Part shown: piece by piece, positions 1 through 5,303 of the stretch
How the letters are laid out: every line of letters begins with the position of its first letter
How positions within the stretch are numbered: the stretch's first letter is position 1
Assembly: GCA_003135995.1 (NCBI GenBank)
Contig: PNBM01000191.1
Coordinates: 1-5,303, forward strand
Source: Ignavibacteriota bacterium
GTDB taxonomy: Bacteria; Bacteroidota; Ignavibacteria; Tepidaquicellales; Tepidaquicellaceae
Reading direction: 5' to 3'
DNA: 5,303 nucleotides
Notes under the pieces: model-generated
What the model was told of the DNA's origin: nothing
What the model saw: the letters and a program-made list of their open reading frames with translations, nothing else
Database searches by the model: none
Translations under genes and position numbers: made by a program

Positions 1-542
1 GCGGAAAATTGGTTGCCATGATGGGCGACGGAACCAATGATGCTCCTGCACTTGCACAAGCCGACCGGGGTGTTGCCATGAACAGCGGTACTGCTGCTGC
101 CAAAGAAGCAGGCAACATGGTTGACCTCGACAGCAATCCTACGAAATTAATAGAAGTTGTAGAAGTTGGCAAACAATTATTAATGACGCGCGGTTCTCTT
201 ACTACATTCAGCATTGCAAACGACGTTGCGAAATATTTTGCAATTCTGCCTGCACTTTTTTCAATCCTTTATTCAGTAAATGGAAATTTGGGTCCCTTAA
301 GCATATTGAATATTATGAAACTTGCAACTCCTCAAAGTGCAATTCTAAGTGCTGTTATATTCAACGCCATAATAATAATAATACTTGTTCCATTATCATT
401 AAAAGGAGTTAAATATCGTCCACTTGGTGCTACAACAGTTTTAAAAATAAATTTATTGATATATGGTGTTGGTGGTATCATAGCTCCTTTTATCGGAATT
501 AAATTAATTGATTTAATAATTACAGCTGTCAAATTAATATAA
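1..542 (+). CDS. kdpB: K+-transporting P-type ATPase, catalytic subunit KdpB (5'-truncated by window edge)
   Basis: KdpB is the catalytic subunit of the inner-membrane KdpFABC complex; it hydrolyses ATP to drive high-affinity K+ uptake. Only the C-terminal ~180 residues are present. The reading frame is open from base 3, so the gene begins upstream of the window. Visible are the P-type ATPase hinge motif [10 protein letters not shown] (bases 24-53), the KdpB-typical stretch [20 protein letters not shown], and the segment [17 protein letters not shown], whose Asp (222-224) and Lys (231-233) match the charged pair known to be essential in E. coli KdpB. Three hydrophobic C-terminal helices follow, as in the family, ending at a TAA. 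The next gene starts one base after the stop, implying co-transcription and translational coupling with kdpC. One oddity is ADRGVAM, where family members I recall have a hydrophobic residue (ADVxVAM) instead of Arg. Identification is very secure. Confidence 0.97.
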   Translation, partial: GKLVAMMGDGTNDAPALAQADRGVAMNSGTAAAKEAGNMVDLDSNPTKLIEVVEVGKQLLMTRGSLTTFSIANDVAKYFAILPALFSILYSVNGNLGPLSILNIMKLATPQSAILSAVIFNAIIIIILVPLSLKGVKYRPLGATTVLKINLLIYGVGGIIAPFIGIKLIDLIITAVKLI

Positions 543-543
543 T

Positions 544-1113
544 ATGAAATTAATAATAAAATCCATCAAACTTCTTTTGTTTATGACCATACTGTTAGGT
601 CTAATTTATCCCGTTTTTATATTTCTAATTGCTAAAATTACTTATCCTGATAAATCAGCAGGAAGTTTTATTCAGACCGGTGGGAATATTATCGGCTCGG
701 AACTTATTGCACAGAAATTCGACAGCAGTATTTACTTCCAGCCAAGACCCTCCGCCATTGATTATCAACCTATGCCGTCAGGCGCAAGTAACCTCGGACC
801 TACAAGCCTGCAGTTAAAAAATATTTCCGATTCATTGAGACTTGCTTACCTACAGAAAAATAATTTACCTGAAAATACTAAAGTACCGACAGATGCTATA
901 TTCGCCTCCGGAAGCGGTATAGACCCTCACATATCTTATTTGAATGCAATAATGCAATCTAATAGAGTCGCAGCTTCCCGCAACTTCAATGACTCAAAGA
1001 AAAAGCAACTGAACGATTTAATCATAAAATTAACGGAAAATCCTCAATTTGGGTTTTTAGGTGAACAAAGAATAAATGTACTTTTATTAAATATTGAGTT
1101 AGATAAATTGTAA
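544..1113 (+). CDS. kdpC: K+-transporting ATPase subunit KdpC
   Basis: KdpC is the small, single-span subunit of the Kdp K+ pump; it stabilises the complex and supports ATP binding by KdpB. The protein has 189 residues, the usual length. One hydrophobic helix lies at about residues 8-30, followed by a soluble domain. Family hallmarks in order are GSELIAQKF, YFQPRPSAIDY, GASNLGPTS, VPTDAIFASGSGIDPHIS, QSNRVAASR, and a C-terminal INVLLLNIELDKL. The ATG lies one base after the kdpB stop and has no Shine-Dalgarno sequence, typical of FCB-group bacteria; translation is probably coupled to kdpB. The gene appears intact. Its last 26 codons, its stop and the following TT-ATG are repeated in diverged form just before kdpD. 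In this copy the ATG (1116-1118) is followed directly by TAG, so nothing is translated from it. Confidence 0.97.
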   Translation: MKLIIKSIKLLLFMTILLGLIYPVFIFLIAKITYPDKSAGSFIQTGGNIIGSELIAQKFDSSIYFQPRPSAIDYQPMPSGASNLGPTSLQLKNISDSLRLAYLQKNNLPENTKVPTDAIFASGSGIDPHISYLNAIMQSNRVAASRNFNDSKKKQLNDLIIKLTENPQFGFLGEQRINVLLLNIELDKL

Positions 1114-1118
1114 TTATG
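1033..1118 (+). repeat. Direct repeat copy A: kdpC 3' end plus vestigial kdpD start codon
   Basis: This copy contains the last 26 codons of the intact kdpC, the TAA, TT and an ATG. It aligns without gaps to 2829-2914 with 62 of 86 bases identical by hand count; the distal 1071-1118 matches at about 41 of 48. The identical junction TAATTATG in both copies suggests this kdpC end once abutted a kdpD start codon. The ATG here is followed by TAG. Confidence 0.8.
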
Positions 1119-1348
1119 TAGGTATCACAGAGCAAAATAAAAGTGAAATTATTGTAAGAATAAATGACTTTTTCTTCCCCGCTCAAACAGAACGAAAGTC
1201 TCTCGTTTTTACGAACGGCACTAAAATAATTGGTTTTTCTATAATAAATATAATTTATAATATTTTTATACATTTAGCATAACTTTTTAACTTATAATTA
1301 TACTTTAATATATATTTTTGTAATAGAATAATTTGAATAATTGAAAAA
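1114..1348. other. AT-rich spacer between kdpC and the porin cassette
   Basis: There is no convincing gene in this roughly 235-base stretch; open frames on either strand are short and low-complexity. The first ~50 bases show weak, frame-broken resemblance to the kdpD 5' end (see findings). A 7-bp imperfect hairpin, 1189-1195 with 1203-1209, has its T-run inside the stem rather than after it, so it is a poor terminator. From about 1220 on, the sequence is almost pure A/T, as expected of a promoter region for the porin, with several TATAAT-like hexamers that cannot be distinguished from background. Confidence 0.6.
1313..1320 (+). promoter_or_regulatory. Possible FCB-type -7 promoter element (TAnnTTTG)
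   Basis: TATTTTTG fits the Bacteroidetes -7 consensus TAnnTTTG. It lies 28 bases before the small ORF at 1349 and about 133 bases before the porin start. I see no good -33 TTTG/TTG element at the expected distance upstream, and the surroundings are so AT-rich that the match could be chance. If real, the porin would have its own promoter in addition to read-through from kdpABC. Confidence 0.25.
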
Positions 1349-1438
1349 ATGAAAATTAAAATTATAAAAAATATATTAATCCTTACATTTTTCTTTCTTG
1401 TTGTTTCAACAGCAATAAGTCAGATTGAAATTTCTTAA
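1349..1438 (+). CDS. 29-residue signal-peptide-like small ORF (gene stub or upstream leader ORF)
   Basis: This is a short ORF, ATG to TAA, of 29 codons. The peptide has a lysine-rich N-terminus (MKIKIIKN), a hydrophobic core (ILILTFFFLVV) and a small-residue cleavage-like end (STAISQ), then only IEIS before the stop. That is the build of a lipid-independent signal peptide of an FCB secreted or outer-membrane protein, with almost no mature protein. It ends 15 bases before the porin ATG and is in the same frame, separated by a single TAA (1436-1438). The porin starts with a second, independent signal peptide also ending in AQ followed by similar residues (VINFS versus IEIS). It could be the 5' stub of an earlier outer-membrane protein gene, or an upstream ORF affecting porin translation. 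It lacks KdpF hallmarks despite having the same length as E. coli KdpF. Function unknown. Confidence 0.35.
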   Translation: MKIKIIKNILILTFFFLVVSTAISQIEIS

Positions 1439-1453
1439 AGTAAAAATCGTAAA

Positions 1454-2554
1454 ATGAAAAAACTGTACTTTTTTATTGCTGCATTTTTGATAACAAATGC
1501 AAATATGTTTGCACAAGTGATTAACTTTTCACCAACTGCTGATTCAACAGCGAAAATAACTATGGAAGGATATGTAGACACTTATTTCAGTTATGATTTT
1601 TCAGAACCTGAGGGTTCCAATATACCTTATTTTGTTTCGCAGAATCGTCATAATGAATTCAATATTAATCTGGCATATATCAGTTTAAAATATACATCTG
1701 ATCGTGTCCGTGCAACATTTACTCCGGGATTCGGAACATATATGAACAGCAATTATGACGCAGAACGTGTTACCCTCAAGAATATAGTAGAAGCTAATGT
1801 TGGAGTAAAATTATTTAAGAATAAAGATATATGGTTGGATGTCGGAGTAATTGGTTCACCATTTACAAATGAATCGGCTATTTCATTTGACCAACCGACT
1901 CTAACACGTTCATTTGCGGCTGAGTATGTGCCTTATTTTATGACGGGAGCCCGTCTAAACATCCCTATGGGAAATAAATTTACTGCCTATTTATTTTTAT
2001 TGAATGGCTGGCAGGTGATAACGGACGTAAATACACCTCTTGCTTTTGCCAGTGAATTTGAATACAAACCGACGGATAAATTAACATTCACATTGAATAC
2101 TTATTACGGTTATGAGAAATCTGCCAGCGCGCCCAATAATCGTATCCGCACATTTCTTGATTTCTATACTGTTTATCAACCCGGGAAATTCAGTTTTACC
2201 CTGTCTTCTTATGTGGGTAATCAAAAACGCAGGGATAGTCTTGATGTATTAACAGATAATGTTTGGTGGCAAATCAACGGAACTGCAAAATATTCCCTGA
2301 CAAATAAACATTCGATAGTCGCAAGGGCTGAATATTTCAATGACCCGCATAGTGTTATGATTACACCTGTAACAGGGGTACAAGGATTTATTTGTGCAAG
2401 TTATTCTCTTGGCTATAATCTGGCAATTACACCTTCGGTTCTTTTTAGGGTGGAAGGAAGATATTTTCAATCTCCTGATGATGTATTTACTCATGGAAAT
2501 ATGATTACTAATAATCATACAGTGGTGACTGGGGGTCTTACTGCCAAATTTTAA
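1454..2554 (+). CDS. Outer-membrane beta-barrel porin, BBP2/OmpL-like family, in kdp operon
   Basis: The protein has 366 residues and is predicted to sit in the outer membrane. Residues 1-20 form a signal peptide (MKKLYFFIAAFLITNANMFA), probably cleaved before Gln21. The mature part shows alternating hydrophobic/polar beta-strand patterning, abundant aromatic residues and a C-terminal Phe, the outer-membrane barrel signature. Features I associate with the putative beta-barrel porin-2 (OmpL-like) family are an early GYVDTYFSYDF strand, IVEANVGVKL, WLDVGVIGSPFTNESAI, TLTRSFAAEYVPYFMTGARL and LFLLNGWQVITDVN. No Shine-Dalgarno precedes the ATG; the start was chosen because the signal peptide begins exactly there. 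As I recall, porins of this type occur between kdpC and kdpD in other Bacteroidetes, so a role in letting K+ or other small solutes through the outer membrane to feed the Kdp pump is reasonable, but inferred from position only. The gene looks intact. Confidence 0.85.
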   Translation: MKKLYFFIAAFLITNANMFAQVINFSPTADSTAKITMEGYVDTYFSYDFSEPEGSNIPYFVSQNRHNEFNINLAYISLKYTSDRVRATFTPGFGTYMNSNYDAERVTLKNIVEANVGVKLFKNKDIWLDVGVIGSPFTNESAISFDQPTLTRSFAAEYVPYFMTGARLNIPMGNKFTAYLFLLNGWQVITDVNTPLAFASEFEYKPTDKLTFTLNTYYGYEKSASAPNNRIRTFLDFYTVYQPGKFSFTLSSYVGNQKRRDSLDVLTDNVWWQINGTAKYSLTNKHSIVARAEYFNDPHSVMITPVTGVQGFICASYSLGYNLAITPSVLFRVEGRYFQSPDDVFTHGNMITNNHTVVTGGLTAKF

Positions 2555-2570
2555 AAACAAATAGCAATTT
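2553..2570 (+). repeat. Left arm of imperfect 18-bp inverted repeat bounding the anomalous spacer
   Basis: This arm matches the reverse complement of 2835-2852 at 16 of 18 bases, with a further weaker match inward (about 21 of 28 overall). It begins within the porin stop codon. The arms lie about 300 bases apart and enclose the G+C-richer spacer. In AT-rich DNA such a match is suggestive rather than decisive. Confidence 0.45.
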
Positions 2571-2695
2571 CACGCTAAATATCATTCTGGCTTCAGAGAG
2601 ACCAGTCATTTATTTCACTTGGCGTGTTAAGTCAAGGACTTCGCAGACAGGCAAGATTCAAGAGACAGCAGGATGTACGCCCATGTTGCTAATAG

Positions 2696-2705
2696 CGGGC
2701 TTGCG
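2696..2705 (+). repeat. Perfect 10-bp inverted repeat, left arm (partner 2795-2804)
   Basis: CGGGCTTGCG here is the exact reverse complement of CGCAAGCCCG at 2795-2804. A second perfect 7-bp pair (2716-2722 with 2767-2773) nests inside, so the segment 2696-2804 could fold into one long branched hairpin as RNA or single-stranded DNA. Confidence 0.7.
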
Positions 2706-2770
2706 CAATGCGTAATTCACTGGTCAAATAAACTTCATTATATTTAATTATCTTTGTTGCTATGGACAGT

Positions 2771-2795
2771 GAAGTGCTCTGAAACCATGCACTTC
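2771..2795 (+). repeat. Perfect 7-bp hairpin
   Basis: GAAGTGC (2771-2777) pairs with GCACTTC (2789-2795) across an 11-base loop. No T-run follows, so it does not look like an intrinsic terminator. It competes with the longer pairings that use 2767-2773 and 2795-2804, so alternative folds are possible. Confidence 0.6.
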
Positions 2796-2909
2796 GCAAG
2801 CCCGTGGACCGATATAACAAATAATTTTACGGAAAAATTGCTGTTTGATTTTTGGGAAGAGTCCGGAATAAATGTACTTAATTTAATTCTTGAATTAGAT
2901 AAATTATAA
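2787..2909 (+). pseudogene. kdpC 3'-terminal remnant immediately upstream of kdpD
   Basis: This is an open frame of 40 codons whose last 26 align without gaps to the C-terminus of the intact KdpC. Both contain TE-x3-F-x-F and the shared tail INVL-x-L-x2-ELDKL. The first ~14 codons, from ATG 2787, come from the foreign-looking spacer and have no KdpC similarity. With only the end of the conserved soluble domain left, it cannot act as KdpC. Its stop lies two bases before the kdpD ATG, the same spacing as seen after the real kdpC, so its surviving role, if any, is probably to deliver ribosomes to kdpD by coupling. Alternatively it is simple debris of a second kdp operon or a tandem duplication. 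The homology is clear; whether it is translated is unknown. Confidence 0.7.
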
Positions 2910-2914
2910 TTATG
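2829..2914 (+). repeat. Direct repeat copy B: diverged kdpC 3' end joined to the real kdpD start codon
   Basis: This is the second copy of the segment at 1033-1118, aligned gaplessly with 62 of 86 bases identical. It covers the kdpC-like tail, the TAA stop, TT and the kdpD ATG (2912-2914). The proximal part has diverged strongly (about 21 of 38 identical), while the distal part is well kept (about 41 of 48). Confidence 0.8.
2835..2852 (-). repeat. Right arm of imperfect 18-bp inverted repeat
   Basis: This is the reverse-complement partner of 2553-2570 (16 of 18). It falls inside the kdpC remnant rather than at its edge, which weakens the reading of the two arms as true element ends. The overlap could also mean that the insertion boundary cuts into the remnant. 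Confidence 0.4.
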
Positions 2915-5303
2915 GAAGAATCGTCAAGACCGAACCCGGATGAACTGCTTGCACAGATTAAGAAAAATGAACAAAAAGAAAAAAAAGGTAAATTAAAAAT
3001 TTATCTTGGTATGTGTGCAGGAGTCGGTAAAACATTTGCAATGCTTCAGGATGCGAGCAAAGCAAACGGGCGCGATATTGATGTTTTGATTGGATACGTT
3101 GAAACTCACCATCGGGCTGAAACTGAATTTTTATTATTTCACCTTCCGCAGCTTCCGAGAAAAGAAATCGTTTATAAAGGTATCAATCTCGATGAAATGG
3201 ACCTCGATGAAATTCTAAAGTTAAAACCTAAACTTGTCGTAGTTGACGAACTCGCTCATTCCAATGCTCCCGGAAGCAGACACACAAAAAGATATCTCGA
3301 TGTAATAGAACTTCTGGATAATGGAATAGATGTATATACAGCGGTTAACGTGCAGCATATCGAAAGCCTTGCTGATACCGTTAGTAAAATTACCGGAATT
3401 ATTATCAGAGAAACCGTTCCGGATTCTATACTCGATTTAGCTGATGAAATTGAAATGGTTGACGTATCACCGGAAGAACTTCTGCAAAGACTCGCAGACG
3501 GAAAAGTTTATACCGCAGATAAATCCAAAGAAGCTGTAAATAATTTTTTCCGCAAAGGAAATTTAAACGCACTTCGTGAACTCGCGCTGCGCCTCGCCGC
3601 AGACAGAGTTGATAAACAGGTTCGTGATTATATGCAGGAAAAAAGGATATCCGGTCCCTGGAAAACGAGACAAAGAATACTGATTGGAATAAGTCCGAAT
3701 CCCGATTCTGTAAATCTTATCAGGAGCGCCAGGAGAATTGCTTACACTATGGAGGCTACCTGGATAGCGGTAAATGTAGATACTCCGGGTATGTTGAATC
3801 CAAATGAAAAAAAATCTTTAAATAAAAACCTTGAACTGGCAAGAGAACTCGGCGCCGAAATTATTACAACATCCGATGTCGATATTGTAAAAGGAATTTT
3901 ACGCGTTGCAAAGAATCAAAATGTCAGTCATATTATTATTGGTAAATCAAACTCTAATAATGCATTTCATAATATTTTCAAAAAAGATATTGTAAACCGT
4001 TTGTTAAGAGAAAGCGGAAATATAGATATTTATATTTCTTCAGGTGGATCGGAGGACATCAAAAAGGAGAAATTGTTTAATATTCCAAAACTTCAATCGA
4101 GTTTATTAAAATATTTCACGTCTGCCTTAATCGTAATTTTAATTTCCGTTTTATGCTATCCTTTTAGTGATGTTTTAGGTTATCAATCCGTGGCTATGAT
4201 ATTATTGCTTTCTGTTTCTTTACTACCTTTAATATTTGGTCCGGGACCTGTACTTATTGCATCTTTGTTAAGCCCATTATTGTGGGATTATTTTTTTGTA
4301 CCGCCAAAATTTACTTTTTTAATCAGAAGAACTGAAGATGTACTCACATTCTTTTTATTCTTTTTTATTGCTGTTGTAACAGGGGTACTGACAACACGAA
4401 TCAGGCAAAGGGAAAGAGCAGTCAGGCAAAGAGAAGAACGAGCGGTGGCTCTCTATAATCTTGCTAACGATTTATCTAAAGCAAAAAATATCGATGAAGT
4501 AATTTCCGAATCTACGAAGAATCTGAAAAAAGTATTTTCTTCCGATGTAATTATTTTACTTTCTGATGAAAACGGAAATCTGAAAAATGAGATTAATAAA
4601 TCCGAAACACAAATTATTTCAGAAAAAGAATTTGGCGTAGCGCAGTGGGTTTTTAAAAACGATAAAAGTGCAGGAAAATTTACTGATTCCCTTCCCTTCG
4701 CCGAAATGCTTTATTATCCACTTAAAGGTCCGAGGGAAATCTACGGGGTTATAGGTCTGAAAATTGAAGGTCCCGAATTCAGTGACGAACAAAATTCTTT
4801 GCTTGAAAATTTTATAAAACAAATTGGCTCCACCGTTGAACGGGAATCTTTAAATGAAGCAGCTAAAAAAACTTCAATTTTTGAGGAATCAGAAAAATTA
4901 TATAAAACTCTTTTTGACAGCATCTCACATGAATTGAAAACGCCCATAGCAGCTATTATGGGTGCATCCAGCTTTTTAATAAATAATCCCGTAAATTATA
5001 AACCTGAAATCAATAAACAATTGTTTGAAGAAATACATATCGGTGTAGTAAGATTGAACAGACTGGTTGAAAATTTATTGGATATGGCACGGCTTGAAAG
5101 CGGAAGAATGATTCCAAATGTTAAGTCTTGTGATATTATGGACTTGTTTAATGGTGCATTAAAAAATTTCGAAACTGAACTTAAGTCTCACAAAATGAAA
5201 ATCGATATACCTTCCGATATGCCGTTTATTAAGGTAGATTTTATTCTTCTCGAACAGGTTTTGAAAAATTTAATTCAGAATTCTCTTTTTTATACTCATC
5301 CGG
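2912..5303 (+). CDS. kdpD: Osmosensitive K+ channel sensor histidine kinase KdpD (3'-truncated by window edge)
   Basis: KdpD is the inner-membrane sensor kinase that responds to K+ limitation and phosphorylates KdpE to induce kdpABC. 797 full codons are visible (E. coli KdpD has 894 residues). Domains in order: a cytoplasmic KdpD domain with Walker A GMCAGVGKT (33-41), VVVDELAHSNAPGSRH with D112-E113, and NVQHIESLAD; a USP-like domain (about 252-375); four membrane helices (about 401-495) with the DUF4118-type GPGP and FFVPP loops; an Arg/Glu-rich linker running into a GAF-like domain (about 525-650); HisKA with SISHELKTP, phosphoacceptor His673 (the same number as in E. coli), and LLDMARLESG (722-731); then the N-box start with N786 and N790. 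The D-, F- and G-boxes lie beyond the edge. No Shine-Dalgarno is present. The ATG is two bases after the stop of the kdpC remnant, suggesting coupling or read-through. The frame is uninterrupted. Confidence 0.96.
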   Translation, partial: MEESSRPNPDELLAQIKKNEQKEKKGKLKIYLGMCAGVGKTFAMLQDASKANGRDIDVLIGYVETHHRAETEFLLFHLPQLPRKEIVYKGINLDEMDLDEILKLKPKLVVVDELAHSNAPGSRHTKRYLDVIELLDNGIDVYTAVNVQHIESLADTVSKITGIIIRETVPDSILDLADEIEMVDVSPEELLQRLADGKVYTADKSKEAVNNFFRKGNLNALRELALRLAADRVDKQVRDYMQEKRISGPWKTRQRILIGISPNPDSVNLIRSARRIAYTMEATWIAVNVDTPGMLNPNEKKSLNKNLELARELGAEIITTSDVDIVKGILRVAKNQNVSHIIIGKSNSNNAFHNIFKKDIVNRLLRESGNIDIYISSGGSEDIKKEKLFNIPKLQSSLLKYFTSALIVILISVLCYPFSDVLGYQSVAMILLLSVSLLPLIFGPGPVLIASLLSPLLWDYFFVPPKFTFLIRRTEDVLTFFLFFFIAVVTGVLTTRIRQRERAVRQREERAVALYNLANDLSKAKNIDEVISESTKNLKKVFSSDVIILLSDENGNLKNEINKSETQIISEKEFGVAQWVFKNDKSAGKFTDSLPFAEMLYYPLKGPREIYGVIGLKIEGPEFSDEQNSLLENFIKQIGSTVERESLNEAAKKTSIFEESEKLYKTLFDSISHELKTPIAAIMGASSFLINNPVNYKPEINKQLFEEIHIGVVRLNRLVENLLDMARLESGRMIPNVKSCDIMDLFNGALKNFETELKSHKMKIDIPSDMPFIKVDFILLEQVLKNLIQNSLFYTHP

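Larger units (their letters stand above)
2555..2828. other. Inverted-repeat-rich, compositionally foreign spacer (possible mobile-element scar or structured RNA)
   Basis: There is no protein gene that I can support here. Composition differs from the surroundings: about 43% G+C over 2581-2820 and 53% in 2641-2700, against the almost pure A/T of the spacer before the porin. It is dense in dyad symmetry: 2588-2598 with 2777-2787 (10 of 11), 2600-2606 with 2719-2725 (7 of 7), 2696-2705 with 2795-2804 (10 of 10), 2716-2722 with 2767-2773 (7 of 7), and a compact hairpin 2771-2777 with 2789-2795 (7 of 7, 11-base loop). The central arms CGGGCTTGCG / CGCAAGCCCG nest around the 2716/2767 pair, giving a long cruciform-like fold. 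This suits a degenerate non-autonomous element or dispersed palindromic repeat better than a terminator, since no stem is followed by a T-run. I recognise no transposase remnant or integron attC core sites. Confidence 0.5.

Noticed and set aside
1189..1210. Possible intrinsic terminator after kdpC
   Set aside because: The stem is only 7 bp with one G-U pair, and the T-run forms part of the stem instead of following it, so it does not fit a rho-independent terminator.
1022..1273. Minus-strand ORF overlapping the kdpC end and the AT-rich spacer
   Set aside because: Low-complexity Tyr/Ile-rich translation, partly antisense to conserved kdpC codons, and no family resemblance.
1349..1438. KdpF, because the small ORF is 29 codons long and hydrophobic
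   Set aside because: It lacks the GYLxYALIxPExF-like pattern, has a basic N-terminus and cleavage-like SQ end typical of signal peptides, and lies after kdpC rather than before kdpA.
2249..2560. Minus-strand ORF of 103 codons opposite the porin
   Set aside because: It is Cys/Ile/Arg-rich without domain character and lies wholly against a clear porin frame, so it is an antisense shadow.
2690..2820. Integron attC recombination site
   Set aside because: The palindromic arms and GTTGCTAAT-like start are reminiscent, but I cannot find paired core sites (GTTRRRY and RYYYAAC) at the ends, and no gene cassette or integrase is present.
4619..4947. Two overlapping minus-strand ORFs within kdpD
   Set aside because: Both are antisense to the GAF/HisKA part of kdpD, which reads continuously on the + strand with conserved motifs.

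Overview
The window is a potassium-uptake (kdp) operon segment from an AT-rich bacterium. All genes lie on the + strand, in the order kdpB (3' end only), kdpC, an outer-membrane beta-barrel porin, a short kdpC-like remnant, and kdpD (5' about 90%, running off the right edge). Three things point to the FCB group (Bacteroidetes / Ignavibacteria / Chlorobi): no start codon has a recognisable Shine-Dalgarno sequence, the exported proteins have Bacteroidetes-style signal peptides ending in A-Q or S-Q, and a BBP2/OmpL-like porin sits between kdpC and kdpD. I cannot fix the genus from sequence alone.

Layout: 1-542 encodes the C-terminal part of the KdpB P-type ATPase. 544-1113 is a complete kdpC, one base downstream. 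1114-1453 is a very AT-rich spacer with a possible promoter element and a 29-codon ORF that looks like an isolated signal peptide. 1454-2554 is a complete porin gene. 2555-2911 is a compositionally different spacer (about 43% G+C by hand count over 2581-2820, peaking near 53%), rich in inverted repeats and ending in a second, diverged copy of the kdpC 3' end. 2912 to the end is KdpD, with its ATP-binding sensor, USP, four-helix membrane, GAF-like and HisKA regions and the start of its ATPase domain.

How the genes work together: KdpB hydrolyses ATP and KdpC stabilises the complex for high-affinity K+ uptake across the inner membrane (KdpA should lie upstream, outside the window). The porin is plausibly the matching outer-membrane entry route. 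KdpD is the sensor kinase that would switch the operon on through a response regulator (KdpE or equivalent) not visible here.

The most notable observation is at the kdpC/kdpD junction. The last 26 codons of kdpC, the stop codon, a two-base spacer and an ATG (TAA-TT-ATG) occur twice: at 1033-1118, where the ATG is followed at once by TAG, and at 2829-2914, where the ATG is the kdpD start. The copies match at 62 of 86 aligned bases without gaps, and at about 41 of 48 in the distal part. This implies that kdpC and kdpD were once directly adjacent, and that the porin cassette came to lie between them by duplication/insertion or by fusion of two kdp operons. I see no new defence, mobile or RNA system beyond this rearrangement scar.
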